Source: Conchocele bisecta (Eukaryota; Mollusca; Bivalvia; Lucinida; Thyasiridae). From it: a DNA stretch of 64,000 bases. The stretch spans positions 3,350,160 through 3,414,159 of the forward strand of contig CM055275.1 of NCBI GenBank assembly GCA_029237695.1, written 5' to 3'. The notes under the pieces were generated by a model. It had not been told where the DNA came from, ran no database searches, and saw nothing but the letters and a program-made list of their open reading frames with translations. This document shows positions 30,771 to 40,424 of this stretch, piece after piece; within the stretch, counting starts at the first letter, position 1, and every line of letters starts with the position of its first letter. A program made the translations under genes and the position numbers.

Positions 30771-33450
30771 AATAAAATCATGGGCTGTTGTGTTTACTGT
30801 AGTATGAAAAACAGTTGGTCTGTTTAAAGTTTGCGAGGAGTCCGAACAGGGATAGAACACATGTGTACATTACACTTGCCAACACGTGGCCGGTACACAA
30901 ACACTGCAGGGATAGAACACATGTGTACATTATACTTGCCAACACGTGGCCGGTACACAAACACTGCAGGGATAGAACACATGTGTACATTATTCTTGCC
31001 AACACGTGGCCGGTATACAAACACTGCAGGGATAGAACACATGTGTACATTACACTTGCCAACACGTGGCCGGTACACAAACACTGCAGGGATAGAACAC
31101 ATGTGTACATTACACTTGCCAACACGTGGCCGGTACACAAACACTGCAGGGATAGAACACATGTGTACATTACACTTGCCAACACGTGGCCGGTACACAA
31201 ACACTGCAGGGATAGAACACATGTGTACATTATTCTTGCCAACACGTGGCCGGTATACAAACACTGCAGGGATAGAACACATGTGTACATTACATTTGCC
31301 AACACGTGGCCGGTACACAAACACTGCAGGGATAGAACACATGTGTACATTATTCTTGCCAACACGTGGCCGGTATGAAAACACTGCAGGGATAGAACAC
31401 ATGTGTACATTACACTTGCCAACACGTGGCCGGTACACAAACACTGCAGGGATAAAACACATGTGTACATTACACTTGCCAACACGTGGCCGGTAGACAA
31501 ACACTGCAGGGATAGAACACATGTGTACATTATACTTGCCAACACGTGGCCGGTACACAAACACTGCAGGGATAGAACACATGTGTACATTACACTTGCC
31601 AACACGTGGCCGGTATACAAACACTGCACGGATAGAACACATGTGTACATTACACTTGCCAACACGTGGCCGGTATACAAACACTGCAGGGATAGAACAC
31701 ATGTGTACATTACACTTGCCAACACGTGGCCGGTATACAAACACTGCACGGATAGAACACATGTGTACATTACACTTGCCAACACGTGGCCGGTATACAA
31801 ACACTGCAGGGATAAAGCACACATGTGTACATTACACTTGCCAACACGTGGCCGGTACACAAACACTGCAGGGATAGAACACATGTGTACATTATTCTTG
31901 CCAACACGTGGCCGGTATACAAACACTGCAGGGATAGAACACATGTGTACATTACACTTGCCAACACGTGGCCGGTACACAAACACTGCAGGGATAGAAC
32001 ACATGTGTACATTATTCTTGCCAACACGTGGCCGGTATACAAACACTGCAGGGATAGAACACATGTGTACATTACATTTGCCAACACGTGGCCGGTACAC
32101 AAACACTGCAGGGATAGAACACATGTGTACATTATTCTTGCCAACACGTGGCCGGTATGAAAACACTGCAGGGATAGAACACATGTGTACATTACACTTG
32201 CCAACACGTGGCCGGTACACAAACACTGCAGGGATAAAACACATGTGTACATTACACTTGCCAACACGTGGCCGGTAGACAAACACTGCAGGGATAGAAC
32301 ACATGTGTACATTATACTTGCCAACACGTGGCCGGTACACAAACACTGCAGGGATAGAACACATGTGTACGTTAACACTTGCCAAACACGTGGGCCGTTA
32401 ATACAAACACTGCACGGAATGAACCCACATGTTACATTAACACTTGCCAACCACGGCGGCGGAATACAAACACTGCGGGATAGAACACATGTGAACATTA
32501 CACTTGAACAACACGTGGCCGTTATACAAACACGCAACGGAAATAGAACACATTGTGTACATTCACTTGCACGTGGCCGGTATACAAACACTGCAGGGAT
32601 AAAGCACACATGTGAACATTACACTTCCAACACGTGGCCGTACACAAACACAGCAGGGATAGAACACTGTGTACATTACACTTGCCAACACGTGGCCCGG
32701 TACAACAAACACTGCAGGGATAGAACACATGTTTACATTACCCTTGCCAACACTGCCGGTATAAACAAACACTGCAGGATAAACAACATGTGTACATTAA
32801 ACACTTGCCAACACAGTGGGCCGGGTATACAAACACTGCAGGGATAAAACACATGTGTACATTACACTTGCCAACACGTGGCCGTAAAAACAAACACTGC
32901 AGGATAGAACACATGAGTTCATTACACTGCCAACCACGTGGGCCGGTACACAAAACACTGCATGGGATAGACAAGTGTACATTAATACTTGCCAACCACG
33001 TGGGCCGGTATACAAACACTTGCAGGGATAGAACACAATGTGTACATTAAACATACACTTGCCAACACGTGGCCGTATACAAAACACTGCAGGGAATAAA
33101 AACACATGTGTACATTACACTTGCCAACACGTGGCCGGTATACAAACACTGCAGGGATAGAACACATGTGTACATTACACTTGCCAACACGTGGCCGGTA
33201 TCACAAACACTGCAGGGATAGAACACATGTGTACATTACCTTGCCAACCTCGTGGCCGGTACACACACACCAGCAGGGATATAACACATGTGTACATTAA
33301 ACTTGCCAACTACTGTCCGGTATTACAAAACCCACTTGCAAGGTATAGAACATCCCCCCATGTGTAAAAACCATTAAACATACACGCACTTTAAACATAC
33401 CAACTGTTTTTCATACTGCAGTAAACGCAACAGCCCATGGTTTTATTCCT
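30771..33450. mobile_element. Family T: inverted repeats enclosing a minisatellite
   Basis: Left 30771-30835 ('aataaaatcatgggctgttg', then 'tatgaaaaacagttgg') is the inverse of right 33383-33450 ('ccaactgtttttcata', then 'caacagcccatggttttatt'). Between them lies only the 60-bp array. Single termini of the same family occur at 12069-12135 and 36240-36330. The element lies in intron 3 of the receptor gene. Confidence 0.7.
30841..33360. repeat. 60-bp minisatellite, about 42 units
   Basis: The unit runs 'gggatagaacacatgtgtac', 'attacacttgccaacacgtg', 'gccggtacacaaacactgca'. Each unit contains ACACATGTGT and the palindromes CACGTG and CTGCAG. About 25 units (30841-32370) keep exact 60-bp spacing. 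After that nearly every unit has 1-3-bp indels. Because 60 is divisible by 3 and the unit has no stop in several frames, open frames of up to 535 codons appear on both strands; they are not genes. Confidence 0.95.
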
Positions 33451-33504
33451 TAAATCAATTGCAATATTAATGACTGCATTGTACAAACTGTCCTGTCAAC
33501 TTAC

Positions 33505-33710
33505 GTGTATCATAGCAATGTCGTGCCACCCATGCATATCGAATAAGTACAGGTACGTGTTCGCCCAGTTGTGCATGTTGTAGTACAATCGAGTCAGGCT
33601 CCGGAAGGCGGTCTTGTCCCGGAAGTATGAACTGGTTGCCATTGGTGACAGGAAAGGGATGTTCCAGGATGCGGCCATTCTTCCAACGACGTCGGCTGCG
33701 GGACTACACG
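33505..33710 (-). CDS. Receptor guanylate cyclase-like gene, exon 3 (ANF-receptor domain)
   Basis: This 206-bp exon lies between the acceptor 'tatatatgttacag' (AG at 33712-33711) and the donor GTAAGTTG (33504). It starts in phase 1 and ends in phase 0. With the last base of exon 2 it encodes residues 102-170: ACSPAADVVGRMAASWNIPF, LSP, then SYFRDKTAFRSLTRLY and HGWHDIAMIH. The GPxCSxxAxxVxRxAxxWNIP pattern and the T-R-L/I tract before a W-x-x-I-A-x-I strand are hallmarks of the ANF_receptor fold in natriuretic peptide receptors and receptor guanylate cyclases (family knowledge). The domain binds an extracellular peptide ligand and would be followed by a membrane segment and an intracellular cyclase. 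It lies about 55 bp from the right repeat of the family T minisatellite element. Confidence 0.88.
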
Positions 33711-33751
33711 CTGTAACATATATATATACACCAGTCCTCGCTTTGCTCATG

Positions 33752-33957
33752 TTGGGAGCCCAAAACGTCGTAAAACTAACATGTTCGCAAGAACAGCTTT
33801 TACTTTTAGAATAAGATTTACACTGGCAGCCGATCTTGGATGTATTCGCAATGTAATGATGTATACCTGTATGTACAAAATTGTAACGTTAAACGCGGTA
33901 AGGTGAGAAGCAACTTAATGCAAATCTTTATCAAAAGAAGTTTAGTGACATGGCCGA
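33752..33957. mobile_element. Degenerate family A copy
   Basis: Left 'gggagcccaaaacgtcgtaa', right 'aagtttagtgacatggcc'. The interior is poorly conserved. Confidence 0.4.
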
Positions 33958-33960
33958 GGT

Positions 33961-34509
33961 AGTCTGTTTCACGAAAGCTGCCCAAATTTTACGGCTATAT
34001 AGACAATTCAAAAATAATATTTTTTTTCGATAATATTAAATTAAAGCAAAATTTAAGAATGAGCCTTCTTTTTTTTCGTGAAATTTGGTCAAATGTTGAT
34101 TTTATTGCGAAAACAAAATTTCCCCATGTTAAATCCCCATAGACATCTTCACGGAGTGAATATGTCTATGGGGATTTAACATGCGGAAACTTTCTAGAAT
34201 TTCATAAATACTGGACCGATTTTTAAAATTTAACTTTTGTTTTCTTAGTTAGATCATATCCAAGCTATCTAGCTAGGTTTCGGAGTCAATTTCCAATTGT
34301 TTTCGTTTTTTGACTCCTCCCACACTTCCTTACCACTTTTCACCCATGTTAAATTCCCATAGACAAATCAATTTTTCGTAATGAAATCAATATTTGACCG
34401 AATTTCACGAAATAAAAAGAAGGCTCATTCTCAATTTTTCCTTTAATTTAATATTATCGAATTGTCTATATAGCCGTAAAATTTGGGCAGCTATCGTGAA
34501 ACAGACTAT
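33961..34509. mobile_element. MITE with long inverted repeats, family L (copy 1)
   Basis: Arms of about 130 bp start AGTCTGTTTCACGAAAGCTG and end CGTGAAACAGACT. An inner perfect hairpin 'gttaaatccccatagac' sits around 34140. A partial copy is at 40808-41275. Confidence 0.75.
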
Positions 34510-34896
34510 ATGAGTCATTCCAAATCCCTATCGTTCACCACCAACAAATGATAAGTGTTATACTGGTTACTTTTCCGTTTCAATCTTCAATGAAGATTCC
34601 CAAGAAGGAAGCCAAGGTTTAATCTTTGTGAATATTCGATTTTTTTGGATTTTATCCTCACCAAATATGGTATTGTTATATGTTCTACATGACCGTGTAG
34701 TTGCGAACGGTAAATCTTGCAATCTACGGACATATTGCAAGAGTTGCCGTTCGCAACTACATGGTCATGATGATGATACCATTTCCAACATACCGATCAG
34801 AAAAAAATGTATTTATACCGCAACCATTGCTCCATGTAGCATAATAAAGGGGGTTGAATACAATTCATGTTGTTTATATCTGAAATAACCCAATTT
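34510..34896. other. Featureless except a hairpin (family W, copy 1)
   Basis: 34697-34767: 'tagttgcgaacggtaa' and 'ttgccgttcgcaacta' around a short loop. Relatives at 36971-37048 and 39068-39157. Confidence 0.55.
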
Positions 34897-34900
34897 ACCT

Positions 34901-35206
34901 GTAGCCTATTTCACCAACATTGCAAAGTATACTTTACTAGCAAAGTATACTTTGAGGGAGAAATTTTCAATTTTATGATAAATTTATTAATTTTTATTAT
35001 ACTGAATTTATTACATTATCACAGCCAATTTGGCTGTGATAATGTAATAAATTCAGTATAATAATTCTGCATACTTTTAATCATGAAATATATGCATTTG
35101 TTAGTTCTATATGAAATAATGCATTTCAGGAAAAATAAATGATTACTCCCTCAAAGTATACTTTGCTAGTAAAGTATACTTTGCAATGTTGATGAAATAG
35201 GCCACT
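34901..35206. mobile_element. CWG-flanked MITE, family C (copy 4)
   Basis: CTG-TAGCCTATTTCACCAACA and GATGAAATAGGCCA-CTG; identical CTG on both sides. The central palindrome is around AGCCAATTTGGCT. Confidence 0.8.
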
Positions 35207-35754
35207 GAAGTAGCCTAATATACATGAAGTGCAGATTTTGCCTTTATTTGTTCAACTTTGAACCCTAATCGTGACCTCGGATTGGTTAGTCTCGACAGCA
35301 TATCAAGATGGCGGCGGATTTTAAAATCTAAATCGCTGTCGATTCAGCTAAATGTTGTCCGTCATGATTGTAATGCTTATTATGACAACTGTGGTGTCTA
35401 AAGCTAGCCATTATTGAAGCTCATCGTAAATAAATCGAAGATTTAATCAGATACAATGCCGAATCTACCTAGCTTGGACGCCATTTTGCTTTGAATGACG
35501 TATGGCGAAGGAATAACGTCAAAAACATGACGTCACGCACGTTCAAACAATTAAGTTCAGTATGCGGTATAAATTAAATATATCATTTGTGCCGTCGAAT
35601 ATAAAATATATTCGGTTTCGCCACGACAACTTTATTGAGCTGCCTAAGGCTTAACTGAATATATTTTATATTCGACGGCACTAACCATATATTTACTATG
35701 TATACATACAGAAAAGGCCTCGCTATCTGGTAGCTCAACACGTATGCAGATTAT
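35207..35754. other. Unknown stretch with a long hairpin at 35588-35683
   Basis: The hairpin arms 'gtgccgtcgaatataaaata' and complement end in 'ggcactaacc', like family E. The remainder (35207-35580) is unassigned. Confidence 0.5.
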
Positions 35755-35990
35755 TCTAATTTCAGGGCTGAATATATTTGTTCTCTATGTAAATATTCCG
35801 TTCTGATTTTGGGATTTTCCCCCCAATGCAGCAGGTTAAAATGGGATCGAACCCGTTCGCCCGGTCTTACATGACCCTGGGGTTGAAATGGCCCAGATAT
35901 TCCAGTCGGATAAATACATCTGACAAAATAATCCTATGTATATTTTGGTTGATAAGCCGTTAAACACTAATAAACAAACAAACAAAGAAA
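35755..35990 (+). mobile_element. Family F retroposon relative with (CAAA)n tail
   Basis: 'tttcagggctgaatatattt', 'ctgattttgggattttcccc', a different middle, then 'gataagccgttaaacac' and AAACAAACAAACAAAG. The same 3' end as family F with a replaced centre. Confidence 0.55.
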
Positions 35991-36235
35991 ATGTGAGACT
36001 ATTCGAGCTCATCCTTCTAGTGATTCAGGTAACGATACATTCTAGATCAAATATATATCGCCATATAACTGGGAGGCCGAAGGTTCGAGCTGATATGACA
36101 GGTTGGTGAGCCACCAGCTAGTTAATACATGGTACCGATTGCCTATCTGCCTGAAGCCTGCCATTTAGGATAGGAATTGGGAAGTACTGATGTTCAACGA
36201 TTAGAGCGTCTCATAATGTCAAAACTGGCTGGTCC

Positions 36236-36345
36236 TTTCAATAGGGGTGACACTTCGGACTTTAAACATACCAAATGTATTTTTCACCCTAGTAAACGCA
36301 ACAACCCGTGGTTTTATTCCTTAAATACACGTATGGATTCAAAGT
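36236..36345. repeat. Single family T terminus
   Basis: 'ggactttaaacataccaaat', 'gtaaacgcaacaacccgtgg' and 'ttttattccttaaat' match 33383-33465. Confidence 0.6.
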
Positions 36346-36376
36346 ATACGCATTAGAATATGATAATTCTAATTAT

Positions 36377-36773
36377 AACAAGAAATGCGTCTGCCGAACG
36401 CGGATGCCACCTGCAGCATATTTGAGAAACTGTGACAAAGTGGTTAACCGAAAAGTGTGACGGACGGACGGACAGACGGACAGACGGACGGTCCAAACAC
36501 TATATGCCACCCGTTTCTTCGAAACCCGGTGGCATAACAAGAAATGCGTCTGTCGAACGCGGATGCCACCTGCAACAAGAAATGCGTCTGTCGAACGCGG
36601 ATGCCACCTGCAGCATATTTGAGAAACTGTGACAAAGTGGTTAACCGAAAAGTGTGACGGACTAAACTCCAAACAATATATTCAATGTTATAGCGACCGC
36701 CAACAGACGGACGGACAGACGGACGGTCCAAACACTATATGCCACCCGTTTCTTCGAAACCCGGTGGCATAAA
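36377..36773 (+). mobile_element. Helitron-like elements (two full copies and a stub in tandem)
   Basis: Each begins 'aacaagaaatgcgtctg' and has a GGAC/AGAC microsatellite core. Each ends in a hairpin, CCACCCGTTTCTTCGAAACC-CGGTGG, followed by CATAA. Copies: 36377-36537, a truncated start at 36538-36573, and 36574-36773 with a 43-bp insertion. A conserved start, a microsatellite and a short 3' hairpin without inverted ends suit the Helitron-derived (HINE/pearl-type) elements of bivalves (inference). Confidence 0.6.
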
Positions 36774-36888
36774 AAGTCAATTGTTGTTTATTATTATTGT
36801 TGAAACACGCAATATATATCGTTATCGGCCCAAATGTGTTTGATATGTGACCCTTATGCACTTTATGGAATGAACTAAAACCCGATGT

Positions 36889-36914
36889 CAGGGGCGGATC
36901 CAACATTTGGGGAA

Positions 36915-36961
<47 letters not shown>

Positions 36962-37194
36962 GGGGGTTGTCTAGTTGCGAAGGTAAACTCATGCAATCTA
37001 CTCACGTACGGTACGGAAGTAATTGCAAGAGTTACCGTTCGCAACTAGGGGGTTGTCCTATTTTCGAGCTCTTCGAAATGCACTTTCCTGTGTTTTACGG
37101 CATTTAAATTCAGACTCCAACTGGTGGTAAACTGTGGCCTAACGGGGAGGTTGCAACACAGGACCCCCCCCCCCCCCCCTCTAGATCCTCCCCT
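36889..37194. mobile_element. MITE, family U (copy 2) with nested W hairpin and homopolymers
   Basis: Ends CAGGGGCGGATCCA and TAGATCCTCCCCTG. Inside are a G run of roughly 50 bases (36915-36960), a family W hairpin (36971-37048, 'ctagttgcgaaggtaa' and complement) and a C run at about 37164-37179. Confidence 0.65.
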
Positions 37195-37907
37195 GGATGT
37201 GATAATGATCGCTATCCAGTAGGACTAGGATATATGTTGTTTTCAATGTTGGACACTCGCCATCTTGTATTTTTGTTTAACCAATTGAAGTTACGTCATT
37301 TAATTTTGACCGGCTCGCTAATTGTAATTTACTAACGCGTTTGAAGACTGGGCACCATTCTTTGTTCAACCAACAGGAAGTACGGACTCGTTTCGTGATT
37401 TAAATTGTCCTGGACCTTCGCGGCCTTTGCGACCTTCGCGCGCGTTACAATTAGCGAACCGGGCACAAGCTAAATCACGAAACCAGTCCGCTCTTCCGTC
37501 GGTTGAACAAATGGTTACCTCGGGTGTTCGTTTATCCCATAAAGGAAACAGGCAGGCAATTGATTTCCCATAGACCCACATTCACACAAATATGACAATC
37601 ACAAACAACCTGCGACAAAATCAATTTTGTTAGTTCCATTTCTGGAGTCAGTGACCTAAGCCGGTTCTAGATCAATGCCAAAAACGGGGTCATGCGAATT
37701 GATGTCGCACACAGAAAATTTAACCTGCATGTGTAGAGCAAGTAACTAATATAATAAAATGTTTGGCACCGACATACGTTTCCTGCAGGATCTATTTTAT
37801 TTATCTCTCTGTCATAATAATAACAACCAATGCCGTTGTCCTGATAATTTACTCCTTGTTGCTAAGGTAGCCTAGGACTGGTTTACGGTCACATTATTAA
37901 TTGGCCG
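37195..37907. other. Unknown stretch with a long GC-rich hairpin (37353-37520)
   Basis: 'ttgttcaacc', 'tttcgtgattta' and 'cttcgcg' pair with complements. The remainder has no assigned feature. Confidence 0.5.
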
Positions 37908-37992
37908 ACTGGTTCCCATAGTGCCAATGATTTGATCAGGAGCCAGACAGTCCACAAATCCCATGAGCCGCATTTCTCCAATCACAGCCACA
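37908..37992. repeat. Family G end fragment next to exon 2
   Basis: 'tgatcaggagccagacagtc' and 'cgcatttctccaatcacagc' match the right half of family G. It ends 20 bp from the exon 2 donor. Confidence 0.55.
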
Positions 37993-38011
37993 TGATCAAT
38001 CATACACTTAC

Positions 38012-38145
38012 CGGGTCCGATGATGGCCGAGACGTTCAGGGTGTAGTATAATTCGCCGGCCAGCGCCCCCACGTGATTGGCGGTACAGGGGGCACTGTAG
38101 ATCTGATTTACACAGCCGATGTCCACTCGATCCCCCAGCATGTTC
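38012..38145 (-). CDS. Receptor guanylate cyclase-like gene, exon 2 (ANF-receptor domain)
   Basis: This 134-bp exon lies between the acceptor 'tcgtgatacccag' and the donor GTAAGTGT (38011). It starts in phase 2 and ends in phase 1. It supplies residues 57-101, RNMLGDRVDIGCVNQIYSAP through CTANHVGALAGELYYTLNVS to AIIGP. Joining its final G to exon 3 gives IIGPACSPAADV, the expected GPxC turn. Two cysteines (68, 77) precede the Cys at 103, a likely disulfide arrangement for this fold, and N95 is an NVS glycosylation sequon. The polypyrimidine tract of the acceptor is weak. Confidence 0.87.
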
Positions 38146-38162
38146 CTGGGTATCACGATTAT

Positions 38163-38275
38163 ATGTACAAGTTATTGTTCACATATTGGATTTTTAAGGA
38201 ATTAAATGCGAGGGAACGATAGCGACAGCAGCATTTAGTTCCTGAAAAATCCAATATGTGAAAAATAACATATTT
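38163..38275. repeat. Long hairpin in intron 1
   Basis: 'ttgttcacatattggatttt' and its complement, with GGAATTAAATGC inner arms, begin 18 bp upstream of exon 2. Confidence 0.65.
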
Positions 38276-38384
38276 ATCGTTCAGACAAGCGTACAATGCA
38301 ATGTCCCATCCGAGTACTGATTTCCCATTTCCTGTCGAACAGTTAATCATTAACTCCCACTGGTAATATATAACCTATTGGGGT

Positions 38385-38690
38385 TAAACGTTGCAATATG
38401 TGAAATAAGTGGAGCAGAATGCTGCCCAGCGATTGGCTTAGAAAGTAGGGCGAACTGTAAATAAAAGAGCCCGCTATATCGGTTTATGCAAACAGTGCAG
38501 ACCCAGATGAGCCGGCTCGTAACGAGCCGTCTCATCAGGATCTGCACTGTTTGAAAGTAATTTTCATATTTTTGAGAAAAACGAACAACCCATTTTTATA
38601 AATGGAATAGTCCGAAAATCATTTTGCGAGGATTGGATTGGTTGCAAAACGAACATATCGCAGCCCATTCAGTTACTTAGGGATGAAAGG
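38385..38690. mobile_element. Foldback MITE, family M (copy 1)
   Basis: The core hairpin 'gtgcagacccagatgagccg' / GCTCGTAACGAGC / 'cggctcatcaggatctgca'-type arms (38495-38550) lies within longer conserved flanks. Copies at 46690-46925 (inverted) and 53565-53735. Confidence 0.7.
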
Positions 38691-39067
38691 GTTATAAGTT
38701 GCCCAGCGATTGGCTTAGAAAGTGGGCCGACACTTCCAACGTAGTTAAGTTTTTATCTGGACCGTTGCCCCATAGGATTGTGTTGAAAGGCACAATCAAA
38801 CTTCCTGATTTGGAATATAAGAGCAGAGCAAAGAGCATTCTCCAAATGGGAGTTCAAAATCAGACATTTTCACTGGCTGAGACTGCGCTTTCCAGCCTCG
38901 ACCAATCAAACGATCGAAATCAGACATACTTTTTGGCCGAAAATCATAATTTTAATTACGAGAAACGTAGACAAACGATCGGAAAACTTATACTCGCAAT
39001 CAATCACAGCGCAGAATCGTCCAATCACACATCCTGATTTCGAGCTTAAGAACCGTGTACATGCCCA
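38691..39067. other. No recognised feature (112-codon open frame)
   Basis: An open frame at 38699-39037 shows no recognisable domain. Part of its start repeats 'agcgattggcttagaaagt' from 38428, suggesting repeat-derived sequence. Confidence 0.4.
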
Positions 39068-39157
39068 GAGAGTTACGAAAGTAACTCGTATAATCTACTC
39101 CCGTACCGTCTACGAACGGTACGGGAGTAGATTCCAAGAGTTACGGTTCGCAACTAA
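39068..39157. repeat. Family W hairpin (copy 3)
   Basis: 'gagttacgaaagtaactcg', 'atctactcccgtaccg' and complements, ending 'agagttacggttcgcaacta'. Confidence 0.6.
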
Positions 39158-39637
39158 GACTCGGAAGTAACATGGACGCATTGATACATGTACATGATTT
39201 GACTTCCCGGGCTATTGAAAAGTAGTGCACAAAAAGAGTCCGCCTATTTAGTTGCCATGCCAGGGACCATTGGCTGTCTGCAGTGGTCTGAATGTGACTG
39301 AACTATAGAATGTTTCTGAGATATTATGGCCATTTAAGCTGTTTGATTAAAAACAAATATTGCGCATTTCCACACATACTGTAAACGTGTAATTCAGCTT
39401 GTGATCTTGGTCGTCAAAATAGATCATGTCATTCAAGTCGCGATGACTTTTTTCCCAATATTTCGACCTATTGTTTTCTATTCAGAATGTTGTACCAGAG
39501 TGTCTGGTGAGTACAGTGGTATACGTCTATATTATATGAAACTGGAACTTATTTTAAAAAATCCCACAAAAATGCTTTCATGTATGAAATAAAGAAGGCG
39601 ACTATGGGTCCACGATACCTCAGAATGTACATGTGTT

Positions 39638-39876
39638 ACACTTTGAGGGAGAAATTTTCAATTTAAGGATAAATTTATTAATTTTCATTTTACTGAATTT
39701 ATTGCATTATCACAGCCATTTTGGCTGTGATAATGTAATACATTCAGTATAATAATTCTGCAACTTTTAATCATCAAATATATACAGTTGGTAGTTCTAT
39801 ATGAAATAATGCATTTCAGGAAAAATAAATGATTACTCCCTCAAAGTATACTTTGCAATTTTGATGAAATCGGCAC
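39638..39876. mobile_element. CWG-flanked MITE, family C (copy 5, one end lost), abutting exon 1
   Basis: 'ctttgagggagaaattttc' to 'ttgatgaaatcggca'. The remaining terminus lies directly at the exon 1 splice donor. The opposite terminus is missing. Confidence 0.75.
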
Positions 39877-40046
39877 CTGATTTTCTCCAACGCCATATCC
39901 ACTGCTGCCCCCGAACGGCGATGTTGGAACGGATCCGTGGCCTCGTTTCCGATGATGAAATTGATGATAGTCACCGTTGCTTTATCGGATGTACAAGCAC
40001 GCCAGCAAATACATACGTGTAGTATCGTGATCATGAAACGTCGCAT
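39877..40046 (-). CDS. Receptor guanylate cyclase-like gene, exon 1 (start codon, signal peptide)
   Basis: This 170-bp coding part ends AAAATCAG before a weak donor, GTGCCG, and leaves phase 2. The first ATG (40046-40044) follows an in-frame TAA about 18 nt upstream, so it is the likely start. It encodes 56 residues. MRRFMITILHVCICWRACTS is a plausible signal peptide. It is followed by the first beta strand, TVTIINFIIGNEATDPFQHR, and the helix RSGAAVDMALEKI, matching the start of ANF-receptor domains (I/V-GN...P...RRxGAAVxxALE). Joining to exon 2 gives ALEKI-R-NMLGD. No promoter or 5' UTR exon could be recognised. Confidence 0.82.
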
Positions 40047-40257
40047 TTTCACGAGTTTTTAAAATGTCCTTTTGGTATTTGAGTCACAATTTATTCGCAG
40101 GTGTCTTTGGTAATACCAATCATGCTAATAGTAGCTTTTTTTATTGTAATTCGTCGTAAATCTGACAGAAAATATTTTTTCACAAAATTTATCGCATTCT
40201 CTACATTTTATCTGGTGAACAACAGTAGCGTTTCGTCATACATGTCGTATGAAATAA

Positions 40258-40395
40258 TGACTGGAACAAATAGGGATTATGGCATTCATGACCAGTTTAG
40301 CTCCAGACCTATACTAGCGGACGACAGTGCACTCAGATCGGTATCTGCACTGATCACAAATGCCATAAGCCCCAATGATCCAGTCAAGGGCACAT
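40258..40395. mobile_element. Family G-like foldback copy
   Basis: 'gggattatggcattcatgac' and 'gatcacaaatgccataagcc' are inverted, around 'actcagatcggtatctgcac'. It lies just upstream of exon 1. Confidence 0.5.
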
Positions 40396-40424
40396 ATGAG
40401 ACATACATGTATATGCGGTTGTGT

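Noticed and set aside
30778..32609. Very long open frames on both strands (up to 535 codons) with repeated VNVHMCSIPAVFVYRP-like or THVYITLANTWPV-like peptides
   Set aside because: They exist because the 60-bp unit is a multiple of three and lacks stops in several frames. All frames look equally coding, the distal part is broken by indels, and there is no start context or flanking exon.
30841..33360. CRISPR-like regular spacing in the 60-bp array
   Set aside because: There are no unique spacers; the whole 60 bp repeats. The surrounding sequence is clearly from an animal genome.
36688..37107. Frames with poly-Gly or poly-Pro tracts
   Set aside because: Translation of the G homopolymer inside a MITE.
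38699..39037. 112-codon open frame upstream of exon 2 on the plus strand
   Set aside because: No domain or composition typical of a protein. Its start duplicates a nearby repeat (38428), and it lies in intron 1 of the receptor gene.
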